64,000 nt of DNA from Cichorium intybus (GCA_023525715.1 CM042015.1:89846750-89910749), one strand, 5' to 3'; shown: positions 1 to 11,992, numbered from the stretch's first letter. Notes: generated by a model not told the origin, from the sequence alone. Program-made: numbers and translations.

Positions 1-549
1 ATACTCTAAAGTATTATAAGTGCATCGAACATGTAATGATGTCAAATCACTTGTGCCAAAATGATCTTCATACCATAGCATATGACATGCCCCTGAATGC
101 ACTCACGGACTACAACATGTACATTTCTTAAATAAGGAATTAAGGATCTATCCAAATTAGAGATGAGATATTAAATAAGTAAAAACTTCAAACGAATGGT
201 ATACGACATAATGTCGTTCAACCAAAATACATTTCGTTGTGATAATACTTGAAAAATACCCTTTGATATTAAAGTCGTGAAAAGACCTTATTGTATAAAG
301 TTCTTGAAAAAACTTTATGATATCAAATTCTTGAAAATACCTTAAGATATTAAAGTTTTTGATAAAAATGAATGACCTCTAAAATTTTCTTCAGATAGTA
401 TCTCGGGATCCCAACACTTCCACATTCGAAATCCTCTGGATGTCGGTAAAAGAAAATAGAATGACCTAAACTCCAAAAGATTTTAATCAACAATAAATAC
501 ACATAAATTGTGGATGATTCCAAACATTTGTCTCCTCTAAAAGAATCTA
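1..549. other. left edge, no gene assigned
   Basis: I see no intact gene in this AT-rich stretch. It lies downstream, in element orientation, of the minus-strand copia remnant and may be decayed pol or flanking DNA. The reading frames present show no integrase or reverse-transcriptase motifs that I can recognise. Confidence 0.4.
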
Positions 550-1640
550 TCACATCATCATAATCAGCTTGAGCAACATCCACTTGAAATCCGAAATGAA
601 CTTGACATTCTTCAAAGTCCAATTCGTACCCAAGCTCGTCCGGAGGACAACATCCATCACTCCGGTGATACATAGGATCTGATTGTCCGCAAGCCTGACT
701 TCGCGATTGTAATGCCTGAAATTTTGCATCACGTTTCTACAATGGCTCGCATGGAACGAGGAACATAAGTCTATTATCCATGACTCCACCAAACTTTCTA
801 CGCAACATATAAGTGTGTTACCATAGTCTTCTGCAACATTCACCTTTTCCTCGCATTGCCTGTGGAAGGATTTGGGTACTGATTTTTAAAGTGACCACTT
901 TCTTTGCAGTTCCAACAGAAAATATCCTTTCTGCTTCTAGAACTTCCTCTCCTCCTTAATTTACTTATTCCTTTGCCACCACAGCCGCTTCAGTTGGCCA
1001 TTCTTCCTCATTCTTCTATACTCAATAGACTGCTAGAGCACTCACCCACGCTCCTTCTGCGGATATCCTCTTCGAGGATCAAATCGCGAATGCCTTCGAA
1101 CGTGAGCTTCTGTGTATCGGATGCACCGCTGACCGCAATCACCGTACCAGACCAGCTATCCTGAAGCAAAGATAACAACAACAACGCCTGGACTTTGTCT
1201 TCAAAACCAATATTGACTGATATCAATCTTAATATGATTAAATTGAACTCATTAACGTGGTCTGTCACAGACCCACCTTCTTTCATCTTCATGTTGACCA
1301 ACTGCATGATCAAGAATACATTGTTCGTAGCTAAGGGCTTCTCGTACATGTTAGATAACGCATTGATCAAGCCGAACATTGTCTTCTCATTAACAATGTT
1401 GTAAGCAACATTCTTTGCCAATGACAACTGGACGACTCCAAGGGTATGTCGATCTAACAGATCTCATTCCTCCTGGTTCATATCTCAAGGTTTCTCTTCA
1501 ATCAGAGGTAGATGTAGCTTCTTTTGGTACACGTAATCTTCTATCTGCATTCTCTAGAAGCCAAAATCATGACCTTCAAACCTATCAATCTTAATATTTT
1601 CTTCTTCAATCATAGCTCTGATACCAGTTTGTTAAGACTA
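550..1640 (-). mobile_element. decayed Ty1-copia remnant: primer-binding site, gag, zinc knuckle, protease
   Basis: On the minus strand the order is primer-binding site (1626-1615), gag (1427-1008), a CCHC-type zinc knuckle near 915-875, then a copia protease-like segment (843-550). The gag part has the copia gag pattern of LxxLxNMYEK, a VTDHVNEF segment and a LLLSLLQDSW segment. The knuckle reads CWNCKESGHFKNQY, so the last cysteine is replaced by tyrosine. The protease part keeps the VRLADNQ and LGTNWTLKNV segments, but the catalytic D-S-G site reads D-L-C. Stops and frame changes separate the parts, so the copy is dead. An LTR probably lies beyond 1630 on the plus-strand map; its outer end is not clear. 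Confidence 0.8.
1615..1626 (-). other. tRNA-iMet primer-binding site of copia remnant
   Basis: The minus strand reads TGGTATCAGAGC, which is the usual initiator-methionine-tRNA primer site of plant copia elements. It follows a sequence ending in TTAACA, the likely LTR edge, and precedes the gag frame. The same 12-mer starts the two other LTR elements in this window. Confidence 0.8.
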
Positions 1641-3130
1641 AGAACTTCGAGTAGTTGCACTTGCTACATAATTAGTAAAATACCATTTTGTGTAAGAATA
1701 TTGATAAATATATAACTTTAATAAACAAAGGAAAACTTCCAAAAGGGTCAAATTTTTGTGCAAAAAAAGGATTTTTTGTAAGAAGACATATAATATGAAA
1801 ATAATTTGATTGTATGATTCATTTAATATGGAAATCCTCTTCCAAAAAAGTTCATCAAATGTGCTCATTGAATCCTAAAGATAATTTGATAGCAATCCGT
1901 GGGACAATGACCGAAAACAATGGTATATTATATAAATGGGGACCATTCGTCTTCCATATGTTGAATTTCAAGATGTACATGATCAATTTTTTGTAAATGT
2001 TAAAAGATGATCGATGGAACCCATTTTTGCTATTTTGGTACTTAATGCAATTTTAGTAGACTTTATGTGTTATTATTTCTTCAACCACACAATATTATTC
2101 ATCAACAATTTATTTGTCTATTGTGCTATTATTTTCTATTTCTCATCCTAATAACATTTTTATTTTATCCTCTTAATGGTATTTTATATTTAAGAGTTTA
2201 TTAGTATTTACTAATTAATCTAATTTATTAAGTATGTAAAATAAAATATAATATCTTTATTGTTTTTTTATTTGTATAGCTATATGATTGATAAAATAAT
2301 AATTACGATGTGTGTTTAAAAAGCTAAACATTATAGGTACATGTTTAATAAAATATCTAAAATAGGCGGAGATAAATATTTAATTATTAGAAAAATATTT
2401 TAGAGTAAAACGTTTGTATTAAAAAGGAATTTTGAGGATAAAATTTGACATAATAAATAAAATTTAAATCTGATTATATATTCCATTGATGAAATGGTTG
2501 AATTACAAAATGACAATTGTATTTTAATTTTGCTAAAATTGAATAAGTAGTCTTATTTTTAATTTACAAAATTACGGATGATAACCATATAATAGTCAGA
2601 CAAAATAATAAAAATAATCGTTGTGTTTTTAATTTCCGTAAAATATAAAAATGGCCATTCTGTTTTTAAATGGGTAAAAGTTACAAATAACCTCTGTCTA
2701 ATAATAAGGTTGCTAAAATGGTCCTTACATCTTAGAAGAAATAACCTTTTTATTAATTCATTCTTTCGAAAATATAAGATTAATAACGCAGTGCGGGATC
2801 ATCGGTGATCAACCATAAATTAACGCCTTCGACTAGATAAAAAATAAGATATTATTAAATACATTATAATCTACTGTAAACATTCTAATAATTACGTGAT
2901 GATTTTTATTATTCATTTAATCACTTTTAAAAAGTAGTTAAATGGTCAAAACATAAGTATTTATAAAGTAAAGTGAACATGTAAAAAAATTCCTATCGAT
3001 CCTAAACGGACTTACCTTCGCATGAGGACGAGCTCTCACACACATGTCACGCTTTAAATTTTGTACAAAAAAATTTATAAGTTTGAGTGTTTGACTATGA
3101 ACAATTAGTTTTTTTAATTATAAATTATGG
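1641..3130. other. AT-rich intergenic DNA
   Basis: The first few hundred bases are probably the rest of the minus-strand copia LTR. Beyond that I see only AT-rich sequence with no convincing coding frame, RNA gene or terminal repeats. Confidence 0.4.
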
Positions 3131-3787
3131 AACCGTTGAAATTGCGGGAGAAGAGAAACCACCAAATTCCCAACAACAGGGCGTTATTCATCGCAACAAT
3201 CAACAGCAACTTCACTACAAACTCCGATGGCGATATCTAGGGTTTTAGTTTTACTTTTTCCAATTCAAATTCTCGTTACAAAAAGCATCAACATATCTTA
3301 TTTGGCTTTTCAACGTTCAATCTGCTGTTTGGTGAGAAGTAGATGCTTTGCAGATGTGATATTTCCCCTGCATTTGATGTTTAATATGTATACAGCCTCC
3401 ATGACCAGGTCAGTTTACGCAACCTTCTTCTTTCTTCCTTTAAATACCTTATTCATTACTTCATCACAATTTCTTTTTCTTTATCCATCTGCTGTTTGCC
3501 TTTCATTTTCACCTAATTTAGCTTCACTTCCAATCCAGAATTTGATGCTCGCTTTTCATCTTTTTATTTGTTTTTCCACAACAAACGCTGACATTCTCCT
3601 TCCAACGATTAATAATATTTAATAATAGTAAATGAAAGGAACACATGTCATGACTTAGTAGTATCCCCAAATAGAAAAGTTCAACAGGGGTTCTCTTAAA
3701 TCATAAAGTGTGGGAAGATAGCATGAGTTAATGGGTACTTCATACTGTATATGAAACGCTTTTGAGAAGTGAAGCTCTTCATACATT
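3131..3787 (+). promoter_or_regulatory. likely 5' leader (with intron) of the O-fucosyltransferase gene
   Basis: The sequence around 3170-3340 is CAA-rich and pyrimidine-balanced like a plant 5' leader. It reaches a GTGAGAAG donor-like site at about 3331. An upstream ATG at 3227 opens a 131-codon frame with no similarity to the family. The conserved protein starts at 3788, so I read this stretch as untranslated leader plus an intron. Transcript data would settle it. Confidence 0.35.
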
Positions 3788-6700
3788 ATGGGGAAACCAG
3801 GGTCTAAACAAGGAGATGTTAATTCACCATTTGGGTCCTTTAAGTATCAGTTTAGGTATCAAAAAATGGTGCAAGGAAATGATCATACAAAGGGGAGGAA
3901 GATGTCTGGGGGAGTCTACCAATGGGACAAGCTTGATTTGTTTAATGGATTAAGGAGTAACTCCATGAAATTAGGTTCTTTAAAGGGTGCTTATGTTGGA
4001 AAAAAGCATACATGGATCCGTAAACATTTTTCATCAATTGTTTTCACTGTTTTATTGATGGCTATTCTTTTTCTTTTGGATTCTCTTATGGGTTCCATCT
4101 TTGAACCTTCGGTTCTTCAAAGTAATCCCACTCCCAATAAATTGTCTACTGAAACTGAAATGGTACGTGTTTATGTGTTTCTTTTCTAGGTCCGCACCAT
4201 GATAATCGACCAAAACTGTCAGTTTGTGGATACCCAATATCATATCTAATTAAAGCTAAATGCAAGAAATAGCAACATGCTTTCATTGATTTTTTAGTAT
4301 AGAAATTCTACTTTTATTTCTTCCTATTACATCATTATACCCAGTTATGTTATAGTAATTTCATAATTGACTAGATTTTTTAAATATAATGTCCTAATAA
4401 GAAATTTAGGGAAGTACTACAGTGTAACAGGAAGATATTTTCATTTTCAAAATGTCGCAATAGAAAGAAATGAAAGTAGGATGCTATAATACACAAATAA
4501 ATGAAAGTATGTTGTTTTTTCTTGCATGTAGTTTAAATATAACCATCATAAGTTTCATTTTTGAAATATGGGGTTACTATTCTCATAAAGTAATGACTGT
4601 GTTCTTGAAGTTTGGAGATGATGGTGGAAAAAATGCAGTGCAAATGTATGGTCGCCTTGCAAGCATGGCCTCTAGTGCTCTTGTAGAGGTTTGATTCCCT
4701 GTTTTGATCCTACTTATTGTTCCATTTGCAGTTTTTTATTTGTTGTATGGCTTAATATAAGTTAAATTTATATGTATTGTTTTATGTTCATGAATAATTT
4801 TATAACACAGAGAGAGCTTAAACAAGAGGAATCAGAATTTTGGAAAGAATCTTACCGAAAAGCATCACTATGGAGTCCTTGTGCAGATAGAAAAGAATCA
4901 ACAAGTACAGGTAAAGACATGAAAATTTATAAATTGAAATTAGCTTAATTATTTTGCATGTTCTATTTCATAATTTGTCAATGTTGTCAGGACAGGAAAA
5001 CTTCAAAGCAACACTGGTTATATATTGGTTAGTGCAAATGGAGGTCTAAATCAACAACGGGTAGCTGTAAGTAAAACCTTTTTTAATTTCCTTTTTCAAT
5101 GTAAATTATAAATATAAATGCTTATGGTATTTATTATATGTAGGTGTGTAATGCTGTTGCTGTAGCTTCTTTATTAAATGCAACATTAGTTATTCCAAGG
5201 TTTCTTTACAGCAATGTATGGAAGGATCCAAGGTTCGTGACTCCAACTATTTGTTTGATTTTAATTCTAATTTTTATTTTCCTAATAAAAAAAATATTGT
5301 TTTGATGAATGTGTGTGTGTGATACAGCCAGTTTGGTGATATTTATCAAGAAGATTATTTCATAAAAACATTAAAGGATGAAGTTAATATCATAAAGAAT
5401 CTCCCTTCTCATTTGGAGTCACTCGATTTCAAAGAAATCGGTAGTCTGGTATGCCATTCTTTATTTCAAAGAATCTTTTTGTTATTAAATCCAGAAAAAT
5501 TCATATTTTATAATATATACCGTTGATTTTCAGATAACAGATGCAGATCTCACTAAAGAAGCAACACCAATCGAATATGTTAATAAAATACTTCCAATAT
5601 TGTCAAAAAATGGAGTTGTTCATTTTCTTGGATATGGAAACCGGCTTGGATTTGATCCTTTACCTTCTGAACTTCAGGTTACAAACTTACAATCCTCAAA
5701 TTTTATAATTATTTCTATAAATACTAAATCTTATTCATTTTGTTTCAGAGACTAAGATGCAAATGTAACTATCATGCTTTGAAGTTTGTACCAAAAATCC
5801 AAGAAATCGGTTCACTGCTAATTAGAAGAATAAGAAAATACGATGGCCCGGTGAACAAATTAGATAAACAATTATTAGGAAACTTCATCACAAATACTCG
5901 GTTAAACGGTCAAGATACAGATAGAGAACCACTTAAGTATCTTGCTTTGCATTTGAGATTTGAAGTTGACATGGTTGCTTACTCTTTATGTGATTTTGGT
6001 GGTGGACAAGTTGAAAAAGATGAACTTCAAACTTACCGAGAAGCTCACTTTCCATTACTCATGCAACGATTAAAGAAGTCAAAGTATGTATCTCAAAGTT
6101 AAGCAAGAAATAGCAACGTACTTTCATTGATTTGTTTGTTATAGCATCCTTCTTTCGTTTCTTCCTATCACAGCATTATATCAAAAAATCTACCCAATTT
6201 TAAGGAACACAATTTAAAATTTAAAGCAGTTTTATATACTTGGGTAGGTTTTCAAAGTATAATGCAAGAAATAGCAACCTACTTTCATTTCTTCCTATTA
6301 CAACATTATACTAAAAAAATATCTACCCAATTTAGCATGTTGTAATTCCAAGCAATTTTCACTGCTATAATTTGGTAAAATTTTCAAAGTGTAATGTTTT
6401 AATAAGAAAAGAAAGTACAATGCCATAATTTGGTAGAGTTTTCAAAGTACAATGCCTTAATAAGAAAAAAAAACTTTCAATTATAATGCTATAATAGAAA
6501 GAAAGAAAAGTACGATGCTATAATGCAAAAATAAACAAAAGTACGTTGCTATTTCTTGCATTTATCCTTCCAGGTTTACCCATATAGGAAATTAGGCCTC
6601 ATTTATTACATTTTGGCAAATGAGAACCTGAACATAATGGGCAAACCATGGGGGTATTTTTGTAATTTCTTCCAAATTCCACGATCATGGATCCTATGAG

Positions 6701-7340
6701 TTAATTGCAGGCCTGTTTCAGCAGAAGAACTAAGAAGTTCAGGAAGATGTCCACTAACACCCGAAGAAGCTGCACTGGTTTTATCTGGTCTTGGATTTAT
6801 GAGTGATACGTATATATATCTTGCGGGATCAAAAATATACGGAGGAAAGTCAAGATTACGCCCGTTGACTAATTTGTATCCTAATTTGATCACAAAAGAA
6901 GATCTCCTCACCCCTACTGAACTTGCACCATTCAACAACTTTTCTTCTCAGGTAAATCACACCTTAAATGCAAGAAATAGCAACGTACCTTCATTTATTT
7001 TAAAACCCTAAAATCCGAATTTTGTTTTCAGTTAGCGGCATTGGACTTCATTGCATGTGCAACTTCAGATGTATTTGCAATAACAGATTCGGGCAGCCAA
7101 TTATCTTCATTGGTGTTGGGTTTTAGAACATATTATGGTGGTGGTCATGCTCCAACTTTGAGACCTAGCAAAAAGAGACTGGCGGATATTTTGTCAAAGA
7201 ATCAAACAATAAATTGGAATAATTTTGAAGCGAGAGTTAAAAATATGATCACTGAAGCACAAACCGTACGGTTGAGGGGTTGGGGGAGAAGCATTTATAG
7301 ACAACCGAGATGCCCCGAATGTATGTGTAGATTCCAGTGA
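3788..7340 (+). CDS. O-fucosyltransferase family protein (DUF246 type), type II membrane protein
   Basis: The coding exons are 3788-4162, 4611-4688, 4811-4910, 4996-5066, 5144-5232, 5328-5448, 5534-5677, 5749-6083, 6711-6951 and 7032-7340. All introns are GT-AG. The sum is 1863 nt, giving 620 aa. A basic N-terminus is followed by one membrane segment at about residues 81-103 and a lumenal catalytic domain. The family hallmark GGLNQQR lies at residues 200-206 (nucleotide-sugar-binding loop), and HLRFEVDM lies near 394. The C-terminal TDSGSQLSSLVLG segment also fits the family. Plant members are Golgi proteins thought to transfer fucose to glycans or proteins; the substrate here cannot be told. 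The start at 3788 gives the expected cytosolic tail. Two introns carry MITEs of one family and a third carries a stub of it. The frame is uninterrupted, so the gene looks functional. Confidence 0.9.
4259..4528. mobile_element. MITE in intron 1 of the O-fucosyltransferase gene
   Basis: The left end reads AATGCAAGAAATAGCAACAT and the right end is its inverted match (ATGTTGTTTTTTCTTGCAT region, 4508-4528), with a few mismatches. The interior holds further partial repeats of TTTCATT/AATGAAA and CATTATA/TATAATG. No coding capacity. Related ends occur at 6101-6563 and elsewhere in the window. Confidence 0.7.
6101..6563. mobile_element. MITE (possibly composite) in intron 8 of the O-fucosyltransferase gene
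   Basis: The left end reads GCAAGAAATAGCAACGTACT and the right end (about 6529-6561) is its inverted complement. A further copy of the same end lies inside at about 6263-6290, so the insertion may be two nested or tandem units. It has no coding capacity and belongs to the same family as 4259-4528. Confidence 0.65.
6964..6993. repeat. single MITE end in intron 9 of the O-fucosyltransferase gene
   Basis: One copy of the family end (TGCAAGAAATAGCAACGTAC) without a partner. It is probably a remnant left by deletion, or a solo end. A similar right-hand end only is seen near 15805-15830 in a transporter intron, and another at about 52790-52813. Confidence 0.55.
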
Positions 7341-7499
7341 TTTTGTTATTCAAATGAACTATCTTTTTTGTTGTAATGTTTTTGAGTAAATAAATAAAGG
7401 ATTATTGACAAATTCGTACTTGGAACGATGGTATTGATGTTTGAATAATTTGATAAAATTCGAGTTAAGTCGTTCGTCTTCCGGATGACTGTTGCTCGT

Positions 7500-9206
7500 T
7501 TTGCAGGGAAAGTGGAGCACATTTTTAACTCGTGTGAGTATGCAAAAGGTTTTTGGGAATGGATATCTAAATGGTGTGGCCTCAAAATCGAAAAGTATGA
7601 TAGTCTCCAATCGCAAATTGAGGATATTGTGTTACTCGCTAAAACTAAATCAGAAAGGAAATTTTCCTCTGCTTTGCTACATGCCTTCTACTGGTCTGTA
7701 TGGAAAGCGAGGAACGAAGTGGTTTTTAGAAAGAAGAAACGAAACCCGGCGAAAACGGCCAATGATATTCAATTAGTTTTATTCAATTGGGTTAAATACA
7801 GGGGTAAAATGCACTCTTTAAACTGGTATTCTTGGTGCTGCCATCCGTTCAACTCTGGTCTATTCTCAAATAAGTGAGTGTGTAGTTTAGGTGAGAGCAA
7901 TCAGTGAGTGGGTGTGAGTAAACAGCGAGTGGGTGTGTTTTAACATATTTTTCTTCTGTGAGCGGGAGAGTTTTATTACACTTTCTTCAGTTGCCTTGCA
8001 TTGTGACATTGGGGTGGGCTATGTGGGGGATTCCATTTGATGTCTGTTTTGGTGTTGCATCTCGGTCTAGCTAAGTAGGGTATGTGGTGGTGCTTTTTTT
8101 ATTTGTTCACTTGGGTGTAGTCGTGTCGGGTGTGTGGTGGTGTTATTTTATTTGCTCACTTGGGTGTAGTCATGTGGGTGGGCGTCTCCGGGTGGGGTTT
8201 TCTTCTGTTTCATCAGGGTAGGTTTTGTTTTTAGGTGGGGTCTGTCGGTCTGTCGGTGTGCTGTTTCGAGATCCTTCTTTCGCGTGTGTTTGTTCTTTTT
8301 TCGGGGGCTGGGGTGTGGATGGTCTTTATGTGGTGTGAGTCTCGTGTCTTCAGTTCTAAATTTTGGTGCACTTTGCAAATTTTGTCCGGAGCCATCTTCG
8401 GTTTCATTCTAAAAGTGCAGTGTAATTTGGATTCTCAGTTTCATCGGGGTGTACATTTGCTGCAATTCTTTGGTACTCAGGCGGCTTCTGGTGGTTATGG
8501 TTTTCTCTCAATCTATGTGTTAGATCTCCTTGGGCGAAGTTAAATTGGTTTGATCATTAAACTTCAGTGGAGTTTCTGCTGGTGTACCTTTTTTCTGGTT
8601 TTCTTATATACGGAGGGGTAGTGGCATTTTTTGATGGTTGTCGGATGATAATTTATAGCAGTAAACTTTCCCATCCTGCTGGAGTTCTGTTTCTGCTTGG
8701 TTATGGCTAATTGGCCTGGAGTTTCTGGCGCTGCTCGGTTTCTTCATACTATGGGCAGTTTTGTCCTTTGGGTTTTTGGAATTTCTCCTGCTGATTTCGC
8801 GTGCTAATTGGATTCTCATGCTATGCTATGGACAGTTTTGCCCTTTGGGTGGTGTTCTGTTTCTGCTTGGTGCTGGCGAATTCGACTTGGATTCCGGTGC
8901 TGCTAGGTTTTTTCTGGCTTTGGACAGTTTTGTCCTTGGGTGTTATTTGAATTTTTTGCTGCTGGTTTCATGTGCAAATTGGATTTTCATGCTTTGGACA
9001 GTTTTACCCTTTGGGTGCATTTGGATTTGCTGCTGCTGGTTCGTGTTTGAGTCCTCAGTTTGATTTAAATATTTTTTGTAATTTGTTCTGCCTTATGTAT
9101 AGTGCTGTGATAGTTTGTAATATTAGATACGGTTTTGTCGGATGCTCCTTTCTTTTGCCAGCTTTCTCGCTGGCTTTTTTGAATAAAATTTGCTGTTCAA
9201 AAAAAA
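7500..9206 (+). mobile_element. 5'-truncated LINE (L1-type) with 3' UTR and poly(A) end
   Basis: The frame at 7485-7877 encodes the C-terminal zf-RVT region typical of plant LINE ORF2 (HIFNSC, FWEWISKWCG and YWSVWKARN segments). It resembles the end of the full-length LINE at 60200-60500. After the stop at 7875-7877 there is a long GT-rich 3' UTR. This contains several diverged copies of a unit including GGACAGTTTTG (8755-9020), and it ends in AATAAA, GCTGTTC and a short A-run (9199-9207). It is 5'-truncated, as most LINE insertions are, and sits about 160 bp past the O-fucosyltransferase stop. Target duplications are not clear. Confidence 0.8.
9157..9174 (+). other. 3'-terminal stem-loop of the truncated LINE
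   Basis: A perfect 6-bp stem, GCCAGC / GCTGGC, encloses the loop TTTCTC about 30 bases before the poly(A) end. The full-length LINE at 60617-60631 has a stem-loop in the same place with a different but paired stem. Confidence 0.55.
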
Positions 9207-9270
9207 AGTCGACTTGTTATACATTTCGAAATAAATATTAAGCAAATGGAAACCATCTTCGATTAACTTT

Positions 9271-9529
9271 GAGTAAATTACAATTCGTGGTCCTTCAAGT
9301 TTGTTCAAAATTTATAGTTTTGTCGGTGCTCGTTTTCGGTTGATGTAAAAATTTTGGCCATAAATTTGTTCAAGAATTGTAATTTTGATGGTTTCTTCTA
9401 GCAATTTTGGTGCCTATAGGGACCAAAATTGTAGCAGTTGATATAAGGCACAAAAATTACAAGAGGAAACTATTTGGACCAAATCCAAAATTTGGAAAAA
9501 ACTTAAGAGACTAACAACGTAATTTACTC
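9271..9529. mobile_element. Mutator-type MITE
   Basis: The ends are inverted: GAGTAAATTAC at the left and GTAATTTACTC at the right. They are flanked by ATTAACTTT (9262-9270) and ATTAATTTT (9530-9538), a 9-bp duplication with one mismatch, which fits the Mutator superfamily. The interior has short GGACCAAA/TTTGGTCC-like repeats and no coding frame. Confidence 0.65.
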
Positions 9530-9538
9530 ATTAATTTT

Positions 9539-9965
9539 TAGACTATGATCATTGGTGATCAAAACAATCGGATCACGTATGGGAAGACGAACCAAATAAA
9601 TAAAAAAACAATTGAAAAATAAAATAAAAAACTGTAATGGTTCATCTAGGATAACTATAACAACAACAAAATCATGTCCCATAAGAATGGGGTAAGGGGG
9701 AGGTAAGAGGTGGGGAGACAACGTTGTTTCCAAAGAAAACATACGATAATCAAAAAAGAAAAAGAAAAAAGAAATGACAAAACGCTTGCGTGTAGTATAT
9801 GATCTGCATAATAAACGTCAGTTCATCATGGAAAAATAAGGAAATAAATGAATATTCAAATAAATGAAATAGACAATTGTTAATGGTTAGTGACTAAAGA
9901 GAAAACAGAGGTATAAACAATAAAGCTGGAAATAGAGAAGGAATACATAATTAGTTACAAAATGC
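9539..9965. other. AT-rich intergenic DNA
   Basis: I see no gene, RNA or terminal repeat in this stretch between the MITE and the Harbinger element. Confidence 0.5.
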
Positions 9966-9968
9966 TAA

Positions 9969-11888
9969 GGCTAAAGGGAGTGGTGGCCAATGGCCAACGG
10001 ATGGCCAAAGGGTTTTTGTGGGCCAGACTATGGTTGTAGTCTGGCAGGCGTTAGCCATTTTGTAGGCAGTGGTGGCCAATGGCCAAGGAGATTTTTTTTT
10101 AATTAAATTTTTTGTAATCTTCAATTAATAAATTAATAATTAACTTAATTAAAATTAAAATAAAATAAAATTAAAATTAATCATAAATATTTTATTAAAA
10201 TAGAAACGTTACTAGACACAACAAATAAACTAATAATTAACTTAATTAAAACTTAAAAAGACTTAAACAAACCACTTAAAATAACTAAAAATTACTAAAA
10301 ACACCAAATAATTTAACTAGAAATGATCGTCATCAGAAAATTCATCGTCGTCTACGACGGGCGGTGGCACATTCAGATCAAGATGATTTAGCGTCCAAAG
10401 ATGATCGATTAAATGGCGACGAAGATCCCCATGAATTGTGGAATCGTGCACTATTTGAACCCTTTGATGGTATCCTGGAGTCCCAGGTGCATGTGCTTGT
10501 CTCGGGGGTATGATCTCGTTTTCATCGTATTGGCATATCGCGCGTCCTTCGTGTTCAAGTATCATATTATTCAAGATTATACATGTATACATCACCTTCT
10601 GCATAGTTGATTTATGACGAAAGAGTGCTGGTTTTGAAATTATATGGAAACGTTTCTTCAATACACCAAACGCTCGCTCGATATCCTTCCGTGCTCTTTC
10701 TTGAGCTCTTTTAAACCTTTGCCTTTGAGGGTCATTCGGACAAGTCAACGTCTTAACGAGAACAGAATGCTCAGGATAGATCCCGTCCACAAGATAATAG
10801 CCATATCGATATTCTGTTCCTCGAAGCATAAATGAAGAGTCTGGAGCGGTTCCAGTATATAAATTATCGTAAATATCAGAACTATTGAGAACATTGATGT
10901 CGTTATTCGACCCGGGCTCACCAAAAAATGAATGCCAAAACCACAGATCCTGTGAGGCTGCAGCCTGAAGCACGACAGTTGGGTATCCGTAATTACCCTT
11001 TGTGTATTGTCCGTGCCACGCATTTGGACACATATCCCATCTCCAGTGCATGCAATCTACACTTCCCAACATACCAGGAAAGCCATGCACTTCTCCATGA
11101 TGGACATACAACTGTCGGATGTCATTGGGAGTAGGTGCACGCATATAGCGTCCTTGGTACAAATGAATGACAGTGTCGCAAAAATACTAAAGGGTTTCAC
11201 GACTAGTACGTTCGGCCATCCTAATACTTTCGTCTAGTGCATCAGCGGTGGTGCCATATGCTAACATACGGAGTGCAGCAGTACATTTTTGAATAGGATG
11301 AAAGCCTAAGGTACCTGCTGCGTTCGGCCGTTGCTTGAAATAAACGTTCGCTGCTTCCATGTCTCCAACAATCTTCAAAAACAACGATTTGTGCATTCGA
11401 AAACGATGACGAAATTGATAATCGCCATATGTTGAATTATCGATAAAATAATCTCTGAAGAGCCGTTGTTGTGCTGCATCACGTTCTCGTTCAATAAATC
11501 TCCTCGTATGACCACCGGTATTACTTGATTCCCCGCTATCCAGTTCTTCAATTATCCGCTGCCTGATGGTAATGGCTAAATTTATCGCTTCCTCGAGACC
11601 GTCGTCCGATGATGACATTTTCGAATAAAATTTAAGTGTATTGAGAATATGTGAGAGAGATTAATTTGAAAGGTTGAAGATATTGTGTGAAATAAATGTG
11701 AATATGTTGGTTTATATAGGTAAGAAATTAATTATTTTTGAATTAAATGGTCGTTGGCATCTCGCCAACGACTTGGCGATTCTATTTGGCGAGCACCATG
11801 GCGATCGATGGCGGAGTAGTGTTGGCGATGGAGATTGGCTCGCCAAGGGGCTTGGCGACCCCCTTGGCCACCATTACTCCGTGAAGCC
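9969..11888 (-). mobile_element. PIF/Harbinger DNA transposon
   Basis: A 1920-bp element flanked by the 3-bp duplication TAA (9966-9968 and 11889-11891). The terminal inverted repeats are imperfect: GGCTAAAGGGAGTGGTGGCC at the left and the complement of GGCCACCATTACTCCGTGAAGCC at the right. Subterminal zones differ. The left has repeated GGCCAATGGCCAA and a GCCAGACTA hairpin (10023-10047). The right has many TTGGCGA copies (11747-11866). It encodes a DDE transposase on the minus strand but no second Myb-like ORF. It therefore could not be fully autonomous even if the transposase were intact. Confidence 0.9.
10317..11618 (-). pseudogene. Harbinger transposase with one in-frame stop
   Basis: The frame runs from ATG at 11618 to the stop at 10317, 434 codons, with a single internal TAG at 11187-11189 and no frameshift. 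The N-terminal part (143 codons) has an RERDAAQQRLFRDYF segment followed by a helical FRHRFRMHKSLFLKIV segment, as in plant Harbinger transposases. The C-terminal part carries the nuclease domain (DDE_Tnp_4 type). I see the D in SVDCMHW, the D in LVDGIYP and the E in ERAFGVLKKRFHI as the catalytic triad. The frame is otherwise clean up to an acidic C-terminus, which suggests recent inactivation. Confidence 0.88.
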
Positions 11889-11992
11889 TAATGATCAAAA
11901 CTCAAAAGGAATCTGTACGGGTGCTTTCCTCCTTGCTAATCCCCAAAAGTTCATTATCTAGATGTCACAAAAATTCTTGTGTGGGAAATTAA

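Noticed and set aside
3227..3622. 131-codon frame before the O-fucosyltransferase start
   Set aside because: It lies in the probable leader and intron and has no similarity to the family. The conserved N-terminus begins at 3788.
8148..9241. Several frames of 70-100 codons in the GT-rich region
   Set aside because: They lie in the LINE 3' UTR, which is repetitive; the frames come from base composition.
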